Under the pieces are notes generated by a model. That model was not told the origin of the DNA, searched no databases, and worked only from the letters and a program-made list of their open reading frames with translations. The translations under genes and the position numbers were made by a program. A stretch of DNA of 64,000 nucleotides from Lates calcarifer (taxonomy: Eukaryota > Chordata > Actinopteri > Centropomidae): contig NC_066849.1 in the NCBI RefSeq assembly GCF_001640805.2, positions 23,806,250 through 23,870,249 on the forward strand, read 5' to 3'. Positions 35,394 through 48,200 of this stretch are shown here, piece by piece (the stretch's first letter is position 1; each line of letters starts with the position of its first letter).

Positions 35394-35607
35394 TTTTCTT
35401 TTTTTTCTCACCTGTCAGATTTTATTAGGATAAAGGGTTTAGTTAAATCAGTTGCATGATGCATGATTGTTGGTTTCTAACTGCAGTTTAACTACAGAGA
35501 AACTGGACTTGTAATCTGACATTCTCACCATTCTGTTGTAAAGATGGATCCATGTTCAGCCACAGGATAAAAAGCCAAAGACGGTGAAAGAGTCTCATTG
35601 TGAACAT
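32592..35607 (-). CDS. gene D: five-CCP factor H-related protein (hybrid)
   Basis: Exons 35529-35607 (signal peptide; a second ATG at 35596-35598 is also possible), 34827-34994, 34479-34643, 33477-33641, 32881-33069 and 32592-32785 (stop). Predicted 319 residues. The five CCPs are near copies of gene A CCP9-13 (QCKKLDIKN, RPCEKLIIS, ECQKAIVPHG, SNCGGPPVIP, KICSPPPKV), introns included. The signal exon and promoter instead match genes F and G. The switch lies in an (AC)(AT)(T) tract at 35305-35399. It therefore looks like a hybrid created by recombination, comparable in architecture to a mammalian CFHR gene. It has the C-terminal part of A without regulatory CCP1-3. Confidence 0.88.
35067..35091. 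repeat. (CA)n microsatellite
   Basis: CA tract in intron 1 of gene D; the counterpart in gene A lies at about 54908-54933. Confidence 0.9.
35305..35399. repeat. (AC)n(AT)n(T)n tract at a duplication junction
   Basis: Left of it the sequence follows the gene A copy (55.2 kb). Right of it the sequence follows the F/G signal-exon block. The tract itself is absent from both. Confidence 0.85.
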
Positions 35608-38600
35608 CCTGGAATTGCAGTGTTTAGGAATGACTCCCTGACCAGAGTATATGTTGCTGAGCTAATGTTTTTCCCCTAGTGGTACAGATCAGATTGAAAT
35701 ATTTCTTTGCAGTGCAAATTTGCACGCACACACATGCACACAGACACAGAGATGGGCACCTCTGCCAAAACCTCTCCTCTCTCACACATGCAGATACATG
35801 CACATGCACACACAAACACATCACTCATCATGACATGAAATGATACAACTCATATAAACCTGCTTTGAAAATTGTTTTCAACTGCTAATACAAATATATT
35901 TAGGTGACAGTTTCACAAAACAATGAGTTATTAAATCTGATCAAGTCTAAATAAAAATCAGCAATATTAATTGAACTGAAGTATTTAATTTCAGCATAAA
36001 ATTTAAATTGCAATAAAAAATGTTTCTATTAAAAAATATTTAGTGATTTACTTTTGTAACGTTTGAACACTAATTAAACATTTACTTGTTTGTCCAACCA
36101 CCTCACGTCCATCACTTCCAGTTAACTAAAGTTTTAACTGGCAAGAGAGCGGGGTCATCACCCCATCAAAACACACACGCAGTCTCAGTATACCAATGGC
36201 TCGTTCTTTGGTACACTTGACCTCAAGTTCATTACTGTGGGTTTAACATGGGCTTTTTGTTATGCAATACTATGTTTCCCCATGCACTCTGTTGCATTAA
36301 TCTGAAGACAATTCAACACCTCATGTCTGCAAAAGTAACCTCGTTACTGTTAAAAATCACAATGACAATCTTACTAAGTCAGACTTAGAAACCCCTCCGT
36401 ATGATTTTCAACACAAGGGCAGTACACGAAAACAACACTGGTGGAATCACAGTTGATAAGTATTTACAGTCTGTTGTACTATTGCACAGAGAACATTGGG
36501 AACACTCGCCACATGTGCCTTTTCGTGACAGTGCCAGTTGTGGCTTGGAGGCTTCCTGAATGCACAAGTCCATCTTTTATGTTTGGAGCAAGTCTGACAG
36601 GCAATAGTGGTGTGACCTTATTTCTTCAAGCACTGTTTCAGATCAATGTTTCATTGATTTGTTTAGAACAATGATTAAAATCTGTGACAAACCATAAATA
36701 AGATAGATTTGTTGTTTGTATTTTTATTTACCAGTAGTTTATCTCTGGGTGTTTTCTTTGCTTGCTCATATACCAAATCAATAAAGTTATAAGGGTAGTC
36801 CCAGTGAATGAAGCCAGCTCACATCTCTTCTGCTTTGTGATTAAAATCATCAAGGGTGGAACAATTTCACCATAAACATGAACTGCCTTTTGGGAATGTT
36901 AAGGTGGTGAGGACAGTTGCTTTTAGCATGCAGAATGCAGATTTCTGAATACCAGATGATTCTGTTTGGGCTGCTTTCCACTGTAAATTTGAGAAAAGAA
37001 GTAATTTTATTTAAAGAAATGACAAACTTGGACAATTCATCTTCAGAGTCTGCCCAAAAACCTAATATGCCATCAATTAATATTTTCCTCAGTTCAGTCT
37101 TAGATAGGAAGGGATTACGGTCATTACATAGCCAACGTTCGCATTAGCTGCTGTTTAATTAGCTGTCTCAAAGAAATGTTAATGTCAGTGCAGAGCTGGT
37201 GGCTGCAGGTGTTGTTTATTAGGGTGATGGTGGAAGTAGAGAACCTTCTCTCAGCTGCACAGCTAAAACTCTTTAATGTTGATTGGTGACTGCATTTGTC
37301 CTTGATTTCTGAGACACATCTGCAGATTTGTTAGTTAAATGTAATATATATATTTTTAAACTATGGAGAGTGGCCTCAATCATTATCACTTAAGTACAAA
37401 ATCTGTTAAGATATTGAAAGAGTCCATTTTAAGTTGTTGAGATTGAGCTATAAAAACCGTTGCATTGTGACCTGAGCAGAAGGGGAAAAAAAACTCTTAA
37501 AGTAATATTCAGACCAGCATGCCCTCTCAATATTTTCATATTGTATTCATGCCAAATGTTGAATAATCAAATATCCAGTAAAATGCTTCATGCAGCGTGT
37601 GAACAGAATTCACTCTAATAATTTTAAATTATGCAACTGATCTAAAAATGATTGGTGTGAGAAGTGGTGGTGAGCAACCAGGGTGCTTGTGCTGGTCATT
37701 AATTAAGGCTTCAACAGCAAAAGAAGTTTAAATCAATCAGTGATGTAGTAGTGTCTGATCTATTTGGGAATAAATGAGAAACAGTTGTTTCACCACACAC
37801 TCTGTACTCTCTCTTGCACCAGGTGCTACATATTATGCAATTATTGCCTCTTTCCATAAGTGTGCTGACATGTCTGAATGGAGTCATAATGAACCTAACC
37901 TAATGTAACAGACAGATACTGTATGTGTGAATGACAAAGTCATCACATTAACAGCTTGATGAAGACTTCTATGTCTGAGAAGGAAAACGTTTTTTGCAAT
38001 CCTGGTTTCCTGGTTTCCAATTTGACCTAAAAACTGACAAAAATAATGGCAGGTCAACAGTTTATCATTATATCACCATCTGAAAACACTGATTTAATTG
38101 CACAAAATGACTGGATGTCTAATAAATAGAAAGTAATTTCTGATCTACTTAACCATATGCTTACAGGGGAACTATGTAGATCTTTATCACTCATAATACT
38201 GACTGTAGAAAAAGAAAACAGGAGTGAATATTGTTTTTTTTATTATAAGTGCCACAGTTGACAGCACTAAAGCAGACACATAAGTTCAGCTACTATCTGT
38301 ACTTTATAACATGTCTGACTCATTTACATGTTTATTCTGTCTTCCATTGATTCGGATGAATTCGATTTCAGCACCATGGGCTGAATATAGCTTGTAAAAT
38401 ACAGAATGCACATACTTTGATATACAGCATGGCATACAGACAGCTAGCTGTATATTGCAGTTATTGTATTTTTGTCTCTCTGAGATGAGCAGTTTTCTCC
38501 AGAAAAGATGACAAGACTCTCCCAAGTCAAGATGGGACACAGACATTGTTGTCATAATGTGTGTTAAAGCAGAAAACAGTGTAAGTGAGCATATATCTTT

Positions 38601-38900
38601 TATTAAAATGACCACACACACCGCTTAAGTACAGACACTGGATCAGTACGTGAATCTTACTCAGGTTAATCATATGTATGTTTGTCCAGACAGCTCATGT
38701 TATCAATTCCAGTTGACTAGAAATCTTTACTGGCAAGAAGGCAGGTTCATCTCACCATCAACACACCTCTGACGCATGACATATGTGCCTACATGTCGTC
38801 TTCCTCTGGTACAGATAAACTCAGTTTCATCATTATGGAGTAAATACAGCTTGTCGTCACGGGTATATCTGAATTGAATGTTATGTCTGCTCATGAGTTG
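35400..38900. repeat. segmental duplication, copy 2 (partner 22.2-25.9 kb)
   Basis: Near-identical copy between the gene D signal exon and the gene C terminal exon. It includes a decayed terminal CCP exon at 36130-36255 and a shortened relic at about 38335-38450. No intact gene inside. Confidence 0.9.
38599..38604 (-). promoter_or_regulatory. gene C poly(A) signal
   Basis: AATAAA on the - strand about 125 bases past the gene C stop. Confidence 0.55.
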
Positions 38901-41900
38901 TCTGTCCACAGTGCAAGGTTCTGTAAAAGATGACAGATATATAGCATAAATAGTCCCTGGGTTACACTGTTGCCTGTGAGTAAATGTGTTCCTAGTTAAC
39001 TATGTTCCTAGTGTCATATATAACTGAGTAGTTGTCAGCCTCTCTGTGATGATTTTACATGTGGTCTCATTTAAATTATACATTTCTCTGACAGTGTTGA
39101 AAAGATTATAACATAAAACAGATACTGAAAAGTCAGATTTCTGCCTTCACTCTAATTTCACCAAACATGCAGGTTAGTTACTGTATTTGGCTTGGTAGAG
39201 CAGAGCTGTGCTGCACTGTCAGCATAATTTCTGACACATCACTGCCTATTTCTGACCTCTATTGTTTGTCTACTTTTATGATGTTAATATCTATTGACTG
39301 CAATTTGTAATAGCACTGTATAATTAATATCTTAACATTAATCGTGTCCTAAGCTAAATCCTCATAGAATGCAAAAAAAAGAATATAAAGTGGGTTGTAA
39401 CTTACTGAGGCATCTTATTGCTCCAGTCCAGTGACCACTGTTGCATGTTCTGAAGGGCCCACCTTGCATAATGTAGTAATTCTGACAGATGTATTCAACC
39501 CTCTCATCATGACTGTACTTGAACTTAAGCCTTTCTGTGGTGTCTCCATCTGGAAGATGTGGAGGTCTCTCACAACCCAAAGGAGCTAAGAGAATGTGGG
39601 CAGTGACAGAGAGTACATGTTATAAAACTTAGAGTAACAGATCTTTGACTCTTATCTGCAGTTACACGTTCTGTGGCTGGTGAAGTAAATGTAAATGTTA
39701 ACAACCACAAAAATAAATAAGCACAGCACATCTTTTCCCATCATTTCCTTAAATAAGTAGCAAGAGGATGCAAAAAATGTGACGTACGTCCACATGTTGG
39801 AAAGGGATCACTCCACTGTCCATTTTCTAAACATTCAACTTGTGCTTTCCCGTGAAGAACATGACCACGTAGGCGGCAAGAAAACCTTAACTTTTGTCCT
39901 TTTCTTTGTTCATAGGCTGGTACACGTGGGATGGTGTTTAAGTTGTCTGGTATTCTTGTGACTCTGCAGCTCTCAGCTTTGAAGAAGAGAGAGAGCTTTA
40001 TCAATTGGTTTATACAGGTTAAACAGTAGCACAAACATATGTAGTCATAACTTTAATAATGAAATTAACAGTATTTATTAATGAGCTACAATCAGTATTT
40101 TTATATTAACAGTGAATCACATGACTACTTTTATGTGAGAGGGGTCATGGTTATGAACCCACAGACATTTATTTATAGCCTCTCTTAGCTCATTATTTAG
40201 ATTTTTTTGGCCTGCAACCTCACTGTTTTGGATCACTTTTACTGTTCTAGCATTGTTTTAAGTGACAGCTTGCTCAGCACTAAGCAGCAGACAAGCATGT
40301 GCTGCTTAGTGTATAGTGCTACTATCTGCTGAACATAATGGAGCATTTAGCAGATAAAAAGCCAAATATTTTTGGTGTTGGTGGAGACCAGATCTGAGCT
40401 AAGAGAGAGTGAATAATGGAGTTTAATTTGCCAGGTGGCCAGAAACACAGCAACAAGGAATAAGTGCTAATGTTGCTCGATATCTGCTGCACATGTAAAC
40501 AGGCAAGTCTTTGCTAAGACGATTGCTATATTAGTTTCCACATCCTCCAAGAGGCCAATAGTTAGAACAATTACTGGTTTATATACAGATTCTTGAGGGT
40601 AAAGGGCTCATATAATATTTGTTGTTAATTTGATTTTTTAATTAGTTTTTACTACCATGTATGAGTTGTACTGTGCATTTCACTAAGTCTGCCTAAAAAG
40701 ATGGGTAAACACAAATATGGAAATAAAAGTATGGGTAAAATCAATGAAAATGGAATTACCCTCCAATGAAAGTGAACATACCAGAGCAAGTTGGAAAAGG
40801 GGCATTCCACTGCCCAGTTTGTAAACACTGAATTTCTTTCGACCCGTCCAGCCAGTACCCATTGTCGCAGTGAAACTTTAATCTATGTCCAACCTTCACT
40901 GTTTCATTTGCTGGTGATAATCCAGCTGCGTTGAGATGAGCAGGCAACACACCAACTTTACAACTGATGTCTGAAAGAATGAAACAGATATTATCAAATA
41001 ATAAATACTGTGAGATTCAATGGACAAGGCTTAATGTCATCATTATAATGAATGAAGTCATTGGAGTATTGCAACATGCTCAACATGTTTTTTTGTTGTT
41101 TTTTTTTATCCTTAAGGGTTTACCTTCACAAGTGGGGAATGGATTATCCCACTGTCCATCTGTCCCACATATCAGCACTGAACTGCCGTTCAGAATTTTC
41201 CCAGGACCATCACAGCTGAATGTAAGGACGTGATCTGGAAATATGGGTTCCTCATTTTCTGGTAAACCTTTTACTGTAACCTGTCCATCTGCAGGTGGGG
41301 GTTCACAGCCTGAAGCTACAACTACAACACACAAACACACACAGTCATTAACTTACTAAATTAAAAAGGAAACACTGAACAATGCAATATGTGGATGTAT
41401 AAGCACCCTACAATTCACAGGGCACATATTCTGCACACATTAGTTCATAAAGCAGAATGTTGTGGAAATATTTCTCTGTCTGAAATAGACAGAGTGACAC
41501 TAATGACTGGGGCTTTTGTAAATGAACAAAAGCTTTTTTAATGAGAAAATTTGCCATCACATGTCATGAAGGGCATTTCTGAGTAAGACTTGGAAATGTA
41601 TCTTTTAAAAATATTAATTGCTGACTGAGATTGGAGAACAGAAAACTGATCAACTTACTGTAGCATGTTCCCTGACGAACTGCTAGCCAGCCTTCGCTTG
41701 AGCATACATATTGGATGGCTGAACCTGATGTATATCCAGTTTCACAAGTAAAATGAATTATGTCTCCTCCTTGGTACTCAGATTTTTTGTTCTCCTTTGA
41801 AATGTGGGCATTAGGTACATCTGGGAGCGTTGAACATGCTAGCCAACAATGTGGCAACATGCAAAAAAGAAGAGGAAATCACACACAATTACCCATCAGG

Positions 41901-43437
41901 TGTGGCGCATTTATATGTATTTAAAAAGGGGGCAGGGTAGGGTAGGCTCATCCAAAATTTACTGTAAGAGATTAACAATGACCACAAAACTGAAGGGCTA
42001 CCAATCACTTGATCTTGATCAAGTTCCCTTTTCTGATACTGTGGATCTAACCCCCTTATATAAGTAATTTTGGGGAGGTGAGCTGGCTTACAACCCTTAC
42101 TAAAATAGGCATATCAATAAAAGTGGTTAACAAATGCCCTCACTGAATGGGGTCCATATTAATTGGCTTATTTCATAGTATGGATCCACTAAGACAAAAT
42201 CACATAGCAATTCCTCAACATGATCGATTACACCCAAATCACGAACACCAGCAGTCACTCAGTCAATGATGAAAAAGGAGAACAGTAAGCCATCTAACTC
42301 ACAGTAGCATTTCCCCTGACGGACTGCCAGCCAGCCATCACTCTTGCACACATATTTGGAGATCTGATCTGATATATAACCAGGTTCACAAATGAAATGG
42401 GTCATATCTCCTACTTGGTACTCAGCTCTTTTGGTCTCCTCTGACACATGGGCATGAGGAACATCTGGGAGATTTGAACATGCTAAGAGACAAAAACAAA
42501 GCACCATGAGAACATTTCCAAAATCTCTCATTGTTCAACTTCATCAACTGTTTGCGGAAGGGAACTGAATACAACTTCAAAATGAAAGGAGGTCTGCAAT
42601 GATGAAGAGCTCCGAACATAATTATAAAGACCGCAAAAGCAGTCTTTTAAGTGCACGATCTTCAACTGTTAGACATTTTTTTTCATATACTCCACCTTCT
42701 AACACAGGTGGTGTGCAGTCTGACCATTAGTTAGCTAAACCAAATCTTGAAAAAGCATCAATAAGACATGAAAGACACAAAAATGTGAACTCACAAAGTC
42801 TCTAAAAAGACCAGTAAAAAGAACTAATAGAATTTAAGTAGGTGTAAATAAGAAATAACGGTAGTAGGTTTTTTGCAATAATAAAATTTAAAACAAAAGG
42901 GCAGTATACTCTAACACACCACATAAACTGGCCTGTATCCAAACTGCAATACTGTTACACCAGTTAATGATATATCTGTACACAAACACTGGCATTTTAA
43001 AATTCAACATTCATGTAAAATTAGAAACCGATAATTCTTCTCAAGTCTATGAGTCACCTTAACTGAAAAGATTTTTTATTCGGAACCATTCAGTGTGGAA
43101 AAAAATCTTTTGCTTTTTACAGTATTTACAATATTATGTGGAGAAATAGTTTTATCTATCTATCTAAACTAGATGATGATTGCAGCATGTATGAATTCTT
43201 CTGTATTGAGGAATTTCTACAAAACATATTTACACAGCAGTCTCTGTCTTCTCTTTACCTGCAGTGTCCCCCATTAACCAAAACTCTGTTTATCTTTCCA
43301 CAGAGCTAAACTGTAGGATTTAAGTAGTAAATTAAAAACAAAAACAAAAATAAAAAAACTTTCTTACCATTCTGTGATAAAGAAACTTCCACATTCCCCC
43401 ACAGGTGGAGAAACAGAATTATTAAACACAAGTACAT
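38727..43437 (-). CDS. gene C: seven-CCP factor H-like protein
   Basis: Exons 43368-43437 (signal peptide, starts MYLCLIILFLHLW), 42303-42482, 41659-41838, 41124-41315, 40782-40970, 39788-39976, 39406-39585 and 38727-38920 (stop). Phases agree; predicted 457 residues. CCP1 and CCP2 are tandem copies of one domain type (SNLPDVPHAHVS and STLPDVPNAHIS), where genes B and E have one such domain plus a split CCP. CCP3-5 (GCEPPPADGQ, DISCKVGVLP, ESCRVTRIP) match gene B. The last two are the CCP19-20-like pair. The terminal exon is mosaic: its 5' half matches gene B and its 3' half matches the relic exon at 25661. Probably a secreted complement regulator or factor H competitor; no lesion seen. Confidence 0.88.
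40035..40740. other. gene C intron, no feature seen
   Basis: Long intron between CCP4 and CCP5 of gene C. It differs from the corresponding B and E introns, and I recognise nothing in it. Confidence 0.5.
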
Positions 43438-45140
43438 GCTCCTTTCACAAATGTTGAGCTGATTCCTGTTTGCGTGCTCCCTGCTTGACTCCCTGGGGAT
43501 CACTGAGATTCAAAACATGAACTGCCCCCCTGTCCAACACATGCACTGTTTGCAATACTTAAAGTTCCAGAGGTTCTTACATATAGCACCAAATTCAACT
43601 TACACACTCTAATATTCGTTCAGTATCTTATCAGTCTCATTCATGAGAGGTTGTAATTATGTTCTCAGACAGATATTTTAAAGAGTTTAAATTAAATTAT
43701 TTTTTTGGTTTTTATTTTCATATAAATGTGCTAACTCCCTTACAGAAACCAACACTAAATTGAGTATTTCCTCTGGACAAAGCCTGATATATTACTGTAT
43801 TCTTCTGTTGCATAGAACTCTATTGTTGTCTGAAAAGACTTGAAAATGCATCAGTTACTTACACCTCTGCACTGGCTGACACATTCCTTCATTATGCTCG
43901 CCATGGGTACTGTAGTTTATTTGGATTTGATCCCACATAAACCACTCAGCTGCCATAAACTCACTCACTAAAGCAGCAGGTCCATGGCTGAAAATAGTCC
44001 ACCATAAATGCATGATTTACTCCTGATTGAGAAATACATGCTAATACAGTTAACATTTCTTCAGTAGGAATAATGGGCTTGAGGTAGAGAGCAACAGACA
44101 GGCTGGTGTCCTCAATATGAAGTATTCACTAAAGAGGGATGTACTGATGAATTGCTGATTTTGGTCTTTTTACAGTATCAGTTGAAAAAGAGAAAGAATT
44201 GAATTATGCCAGCCTTTTCCTTTAAGTACAGTTCTTTAGTGAATGTACTTTCCACCACTGATGACTACGCCCACACAGAAGCAACATCATTAAGGATCTC
44301 AGGCTAGAAAAATAGTTCTGAGTGGCCTAAAATGTTTTGCCACACATATTTCAAACTACTATTGGGGTAAGGATTAGAGAACATGGTGGCAAGAGAGACC
44401 AAATGACCTTTTGAATATTATTTTCGGTCTTTTCTCGGGATGTTGACAGTAACAAAAATATAAAACATCACCAGCTTTGTCCTTCAACCAAGATCAGAAT
44501 GTTTCCCAGTCATATGTATTAAGAGGTGTCTCTCAAAAACACATCATAACTGATGACACTGTTATAAATGATGGTAGATAAATGAATGCAACTCAAGATG
44601 TTCTTTCTATGAAGATGTTTTTTGTAAAGTGATGTTTGCTGTGAAAATGTTATGTGTAGGTTGTTTGACACACACTTGTAGGCCTATAATACAGCTAGAA
44701 TGACTGAATGACATCTACAAAAAATATGTGCACATTAAAGAGACTTACAGGAATTGCTGTTGCTTTTTAGGTTTAGTATAATTAATGTCTGCCTCCATAA
44801 GCAGGTAAAATTAACTTTCTTAAAGAGACTTCCACCCCAGGAACATGAATTATAAAGGAGAGCAAGCTGGAACCAGTAGACCCAACAATAAGGTTGATTT
44901 TCATCCAGAACTATTCCAAGTATAATGATGTCTGTATTTGAATATATAGCATGGCTTACAGACAGATAAATATGTAGTTATTGTATTTTTGTCTCTCTGA
45001 GATGAACAGTTTTTCAATCAAGTCAAGTCAAATTATATAGCAATCACAACAGAAGTATCTCGAGACCTGTAACGCTCTTCCTCTCTGCACAAGAAGAAGT
45101 TAAGATGGGACACATAGAGGCAGGAGACAGAGTGAGAGAG
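43438..45140. other. intergenic, genes B-C
   Basis: Upstream of gene C. Patches match 26.1-26.9 kb behind gene E (43.0-43.6 and 44.8-45.0), with about 1.2 kb (43.6-44.8) missing there. No gene seen. Confidence 0.6.
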
Positions 45141-45148
45141 CGTATATC

Positions 45149-45154
45149 TTTATT
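45149..45154 (-). promoter_or_regulatory. gene B poly(A) signal
   Basis: AATAAA on the - strand about 110 bases past the gene B stop. Confidence 0.55.
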
Positions 45155-45260
45155 AAAATGACCACACACAACTTAATTACAGACACTGGATGAGTTTGAC
45201 TCCTTACTCTGATTAATCATTTGCATGTTTGTCCAGACACTTCCAGCTGACTAGAAATGG

Positions 45261-48200
45261 TTATTGGCAAGAAGGCAGGTTCATCTCACCATCAACACAC
45301 CTCTGACGCATTGCATATGTGCCAACATGGTGTTTTCCTCTGATACAGACAAACTCTATTTCATCATTATGGGTTGAATACAGCTTGTCGTCACGGGTAT
45401 ATCTGAATTGAATGTTATGTCTGCTCATGAGTTGTCTGTCCACAGTGCAAGGTTCTGTAAAAGATGACAGATATATAGCATAAATAGTCCCTGGGTTACA
45501 CTGTTGCCTGTGAGTAAATGTGTTCCTAGCTAACTATGTTCCTAGTGTCATATATAACTGAGTAGTTGTCAGCCTCTCTGTGATGATTTTACATGTGGTC
45601 TCATTTAAATTATACATTTCTCTGACAGTGTTGAAAAGATTATAACATAAAACAGATACTGAAAAGTCAGATTTCTGCCTTCACTCTAATTTCACCAAAC
45701 ATGCAGGTTAGTTACTGTATTTGGCTTGGTAGAGCAGAGCTGTGCTGCACTGTCAGCATTTTTTTGTCAGCAATTTCTGACACATCACTGCCTATTTCTG
45801 ACCTCTATTGTTTGTCTACCTTTATGATGTTAATATCTATTGACTGCAATTTGTAATAGCACTGTATAATTAATATCTTAACATTAATCGTGTCCTAAGC
45901 TAAATCCTCATAGAATGCAAAAAAAAAAGAATATAAAGTGGGTTGTAACTTACTGAGGCATCTTATTGCTCCAGTCCAGTGACCATTGTTGCATGTTCTG
46001 AAGGGCCCACCTTGCATAATGTAGTAATTCTGACAGATGTATTCAACCCTCTCATCATGACTGTACTTGAACTTAAGCCTTTCTGTGGTGTCTCCATCTG
46101 GAAGATGTGGAGGTCTCTCACAACCCAAAGGAGCTAAGAGAATGTGGGCAGTGACAGAGAGTACATGTTATAAAACTTAGAGTAACAGATCTTTGACTCT
46201 TATCTGCAGTTACACGTTCTGTGGCTGGTGAAGTAAATGTAAATGTTAACAACCACAAAAATAAATAAGCACAGCACATCTTTTCCTATCATTTCCTTAA
46301 ATAAGTAGCAAGAGGATGCAAAAAATGTGACGTACGTCCACATGTTGGAAAGGGATCACTCCACTGTCCATTTTCTAAACATTCAACTTGTGCTTTCCCG
46401 TGAAGAACATGACCACGTAGGCGGCAAGAAAACCTTAACTTTTGTCCTTTTCTTTGTTCATAGGCTGGTACACGTGGGATGGTGTTTACGTTTTGTGGTA
46501 TTCCTGTGACTCTGCAGCTCTCTGTTTCGAAGAAGAGAATTAGTTTTTCATATTTATAGTGCTTTTAGTTCACTGTTATGATTTATCAGGCTGCAATTTT
46601 ACAATTCTTTAGTCTCACATTTGTCTCAGAAGCTCTAAAAATCTACTGTACACTACCTGATTAGCATCTAACAGCAGCCAGACAGAGTTAAGAACTAACT
46701 TGTGAACACAGTGAAAATAGCTGAGTGAAATAATATTATAATTAAAATTCATCCCCATCTAATTGTAATTAGTTTTTACTATCCCCTCTGAGTTGTACTA
46801 TGAATTTCATTATTATTCAAGTTTGCCTAAAAAGATGGGTAAACACAAATATGCAAATACTAGCATGGGAGAAATCAATGATAATGGAATTACCCTCCAA
46901 TGAAAGTGAACATACCAGAGCAAGTTGGAAAAGGGGCATTCCACTGCCCAGTTTGTAAACACTGAATTTCTTTCGACCCGTCCAGCCAGTACCCATTGTC
47001 GCAGTGAAACTTTAATCTATGTCCAACCTTCACTGTTTCATTTGCTGGTGATAATCCAGCTGCGTTGAGATGAGCAGGCAACACACCAACTTTACAACTG
47101 ATGTCTGAAAGAATGAAACAGATATTGACAAATTAAAAATTCTGTGCGATTCAGTGGAAGAGGGTTAATATCACCATTATAATCTATCAAGTCATTGGAG
47201 TATTACAACATGCTCAATATGGTTGTTAATCTATAAGCGTTTACCTTCACAAGTGGGGAATGGATTATCCCACTGTCCGTCTATCCCACATATCAGCACT
47301 GAACTGCCGTTCAGAATTTTCCCAGGACCATCACAGCTGAATGTAAGGAAGCGGTCAGGAAGAATAGGATCATCATTTTCTGGTAAACCTTTTACTGTAA
47401 TTTCTTCATCTGCTGGTGGGGGGTCACAGCTCAAAGCTGAGTAAACACAAACAGTCAGTAAGGTCACTGAGGGGAAAAATACAAGACAATCATTTGATGT
47501 ATAAATAAACTGATTGTATCAGCCACAGTCCCACAGTGGGGTTTAAACAGAGAGCAGAGCCTCCCTACAGAGTTGCAAAGTGGGAGGGGTCCCTGGTGTG
47601 AGAGGTGTTTTACCACATTCATTCTTCTTATATCCTCAGTGTTACCTAATGTTGAAACATAGGCTTTTTCCCAGATAATGTAATCAACCTACAGGTGGTG
47701 CTGCTTGACTTACGGTCACATATTGGCACATGATTGGTCCATTTGTCAAGCAAACAAGTTCGGGTGTTGTCCTTACTCACCATCTGATACCTGCAATAAA
47801 CACTGTGATAAAGCTTTCCATTTTCAGATAAAAACACCAGATTACAACACCATCAATCAATCAGTCTTTTGGTATAAAATGCTATAAAATAATCATACTG
47901 AATCTGGCTTTTAAATCCCTCTATATCCACATACCCTTCATTACAAAAGTACTTGATAACCGCTCCAAAAACAAAGTCGTCACCATGGATAATCTGATAA
48001 TAGCCATTGGGAGTGTCATCAGGAAGTTCACATGGTTTTACTGAAAAAAAGGAAAAAGACAGTTTCTAAAAAAGATGATTTTTTCGTTGTATTTTGTTTG
48101 AAAGCACAAGTGACAGTGATATTGTTTTTTTGTTTACTTTGTTCATTTGATAGCACTGTTGTAGCAGCAGCTATATTATTGGTTGGTGGCTTTGAAGAGG

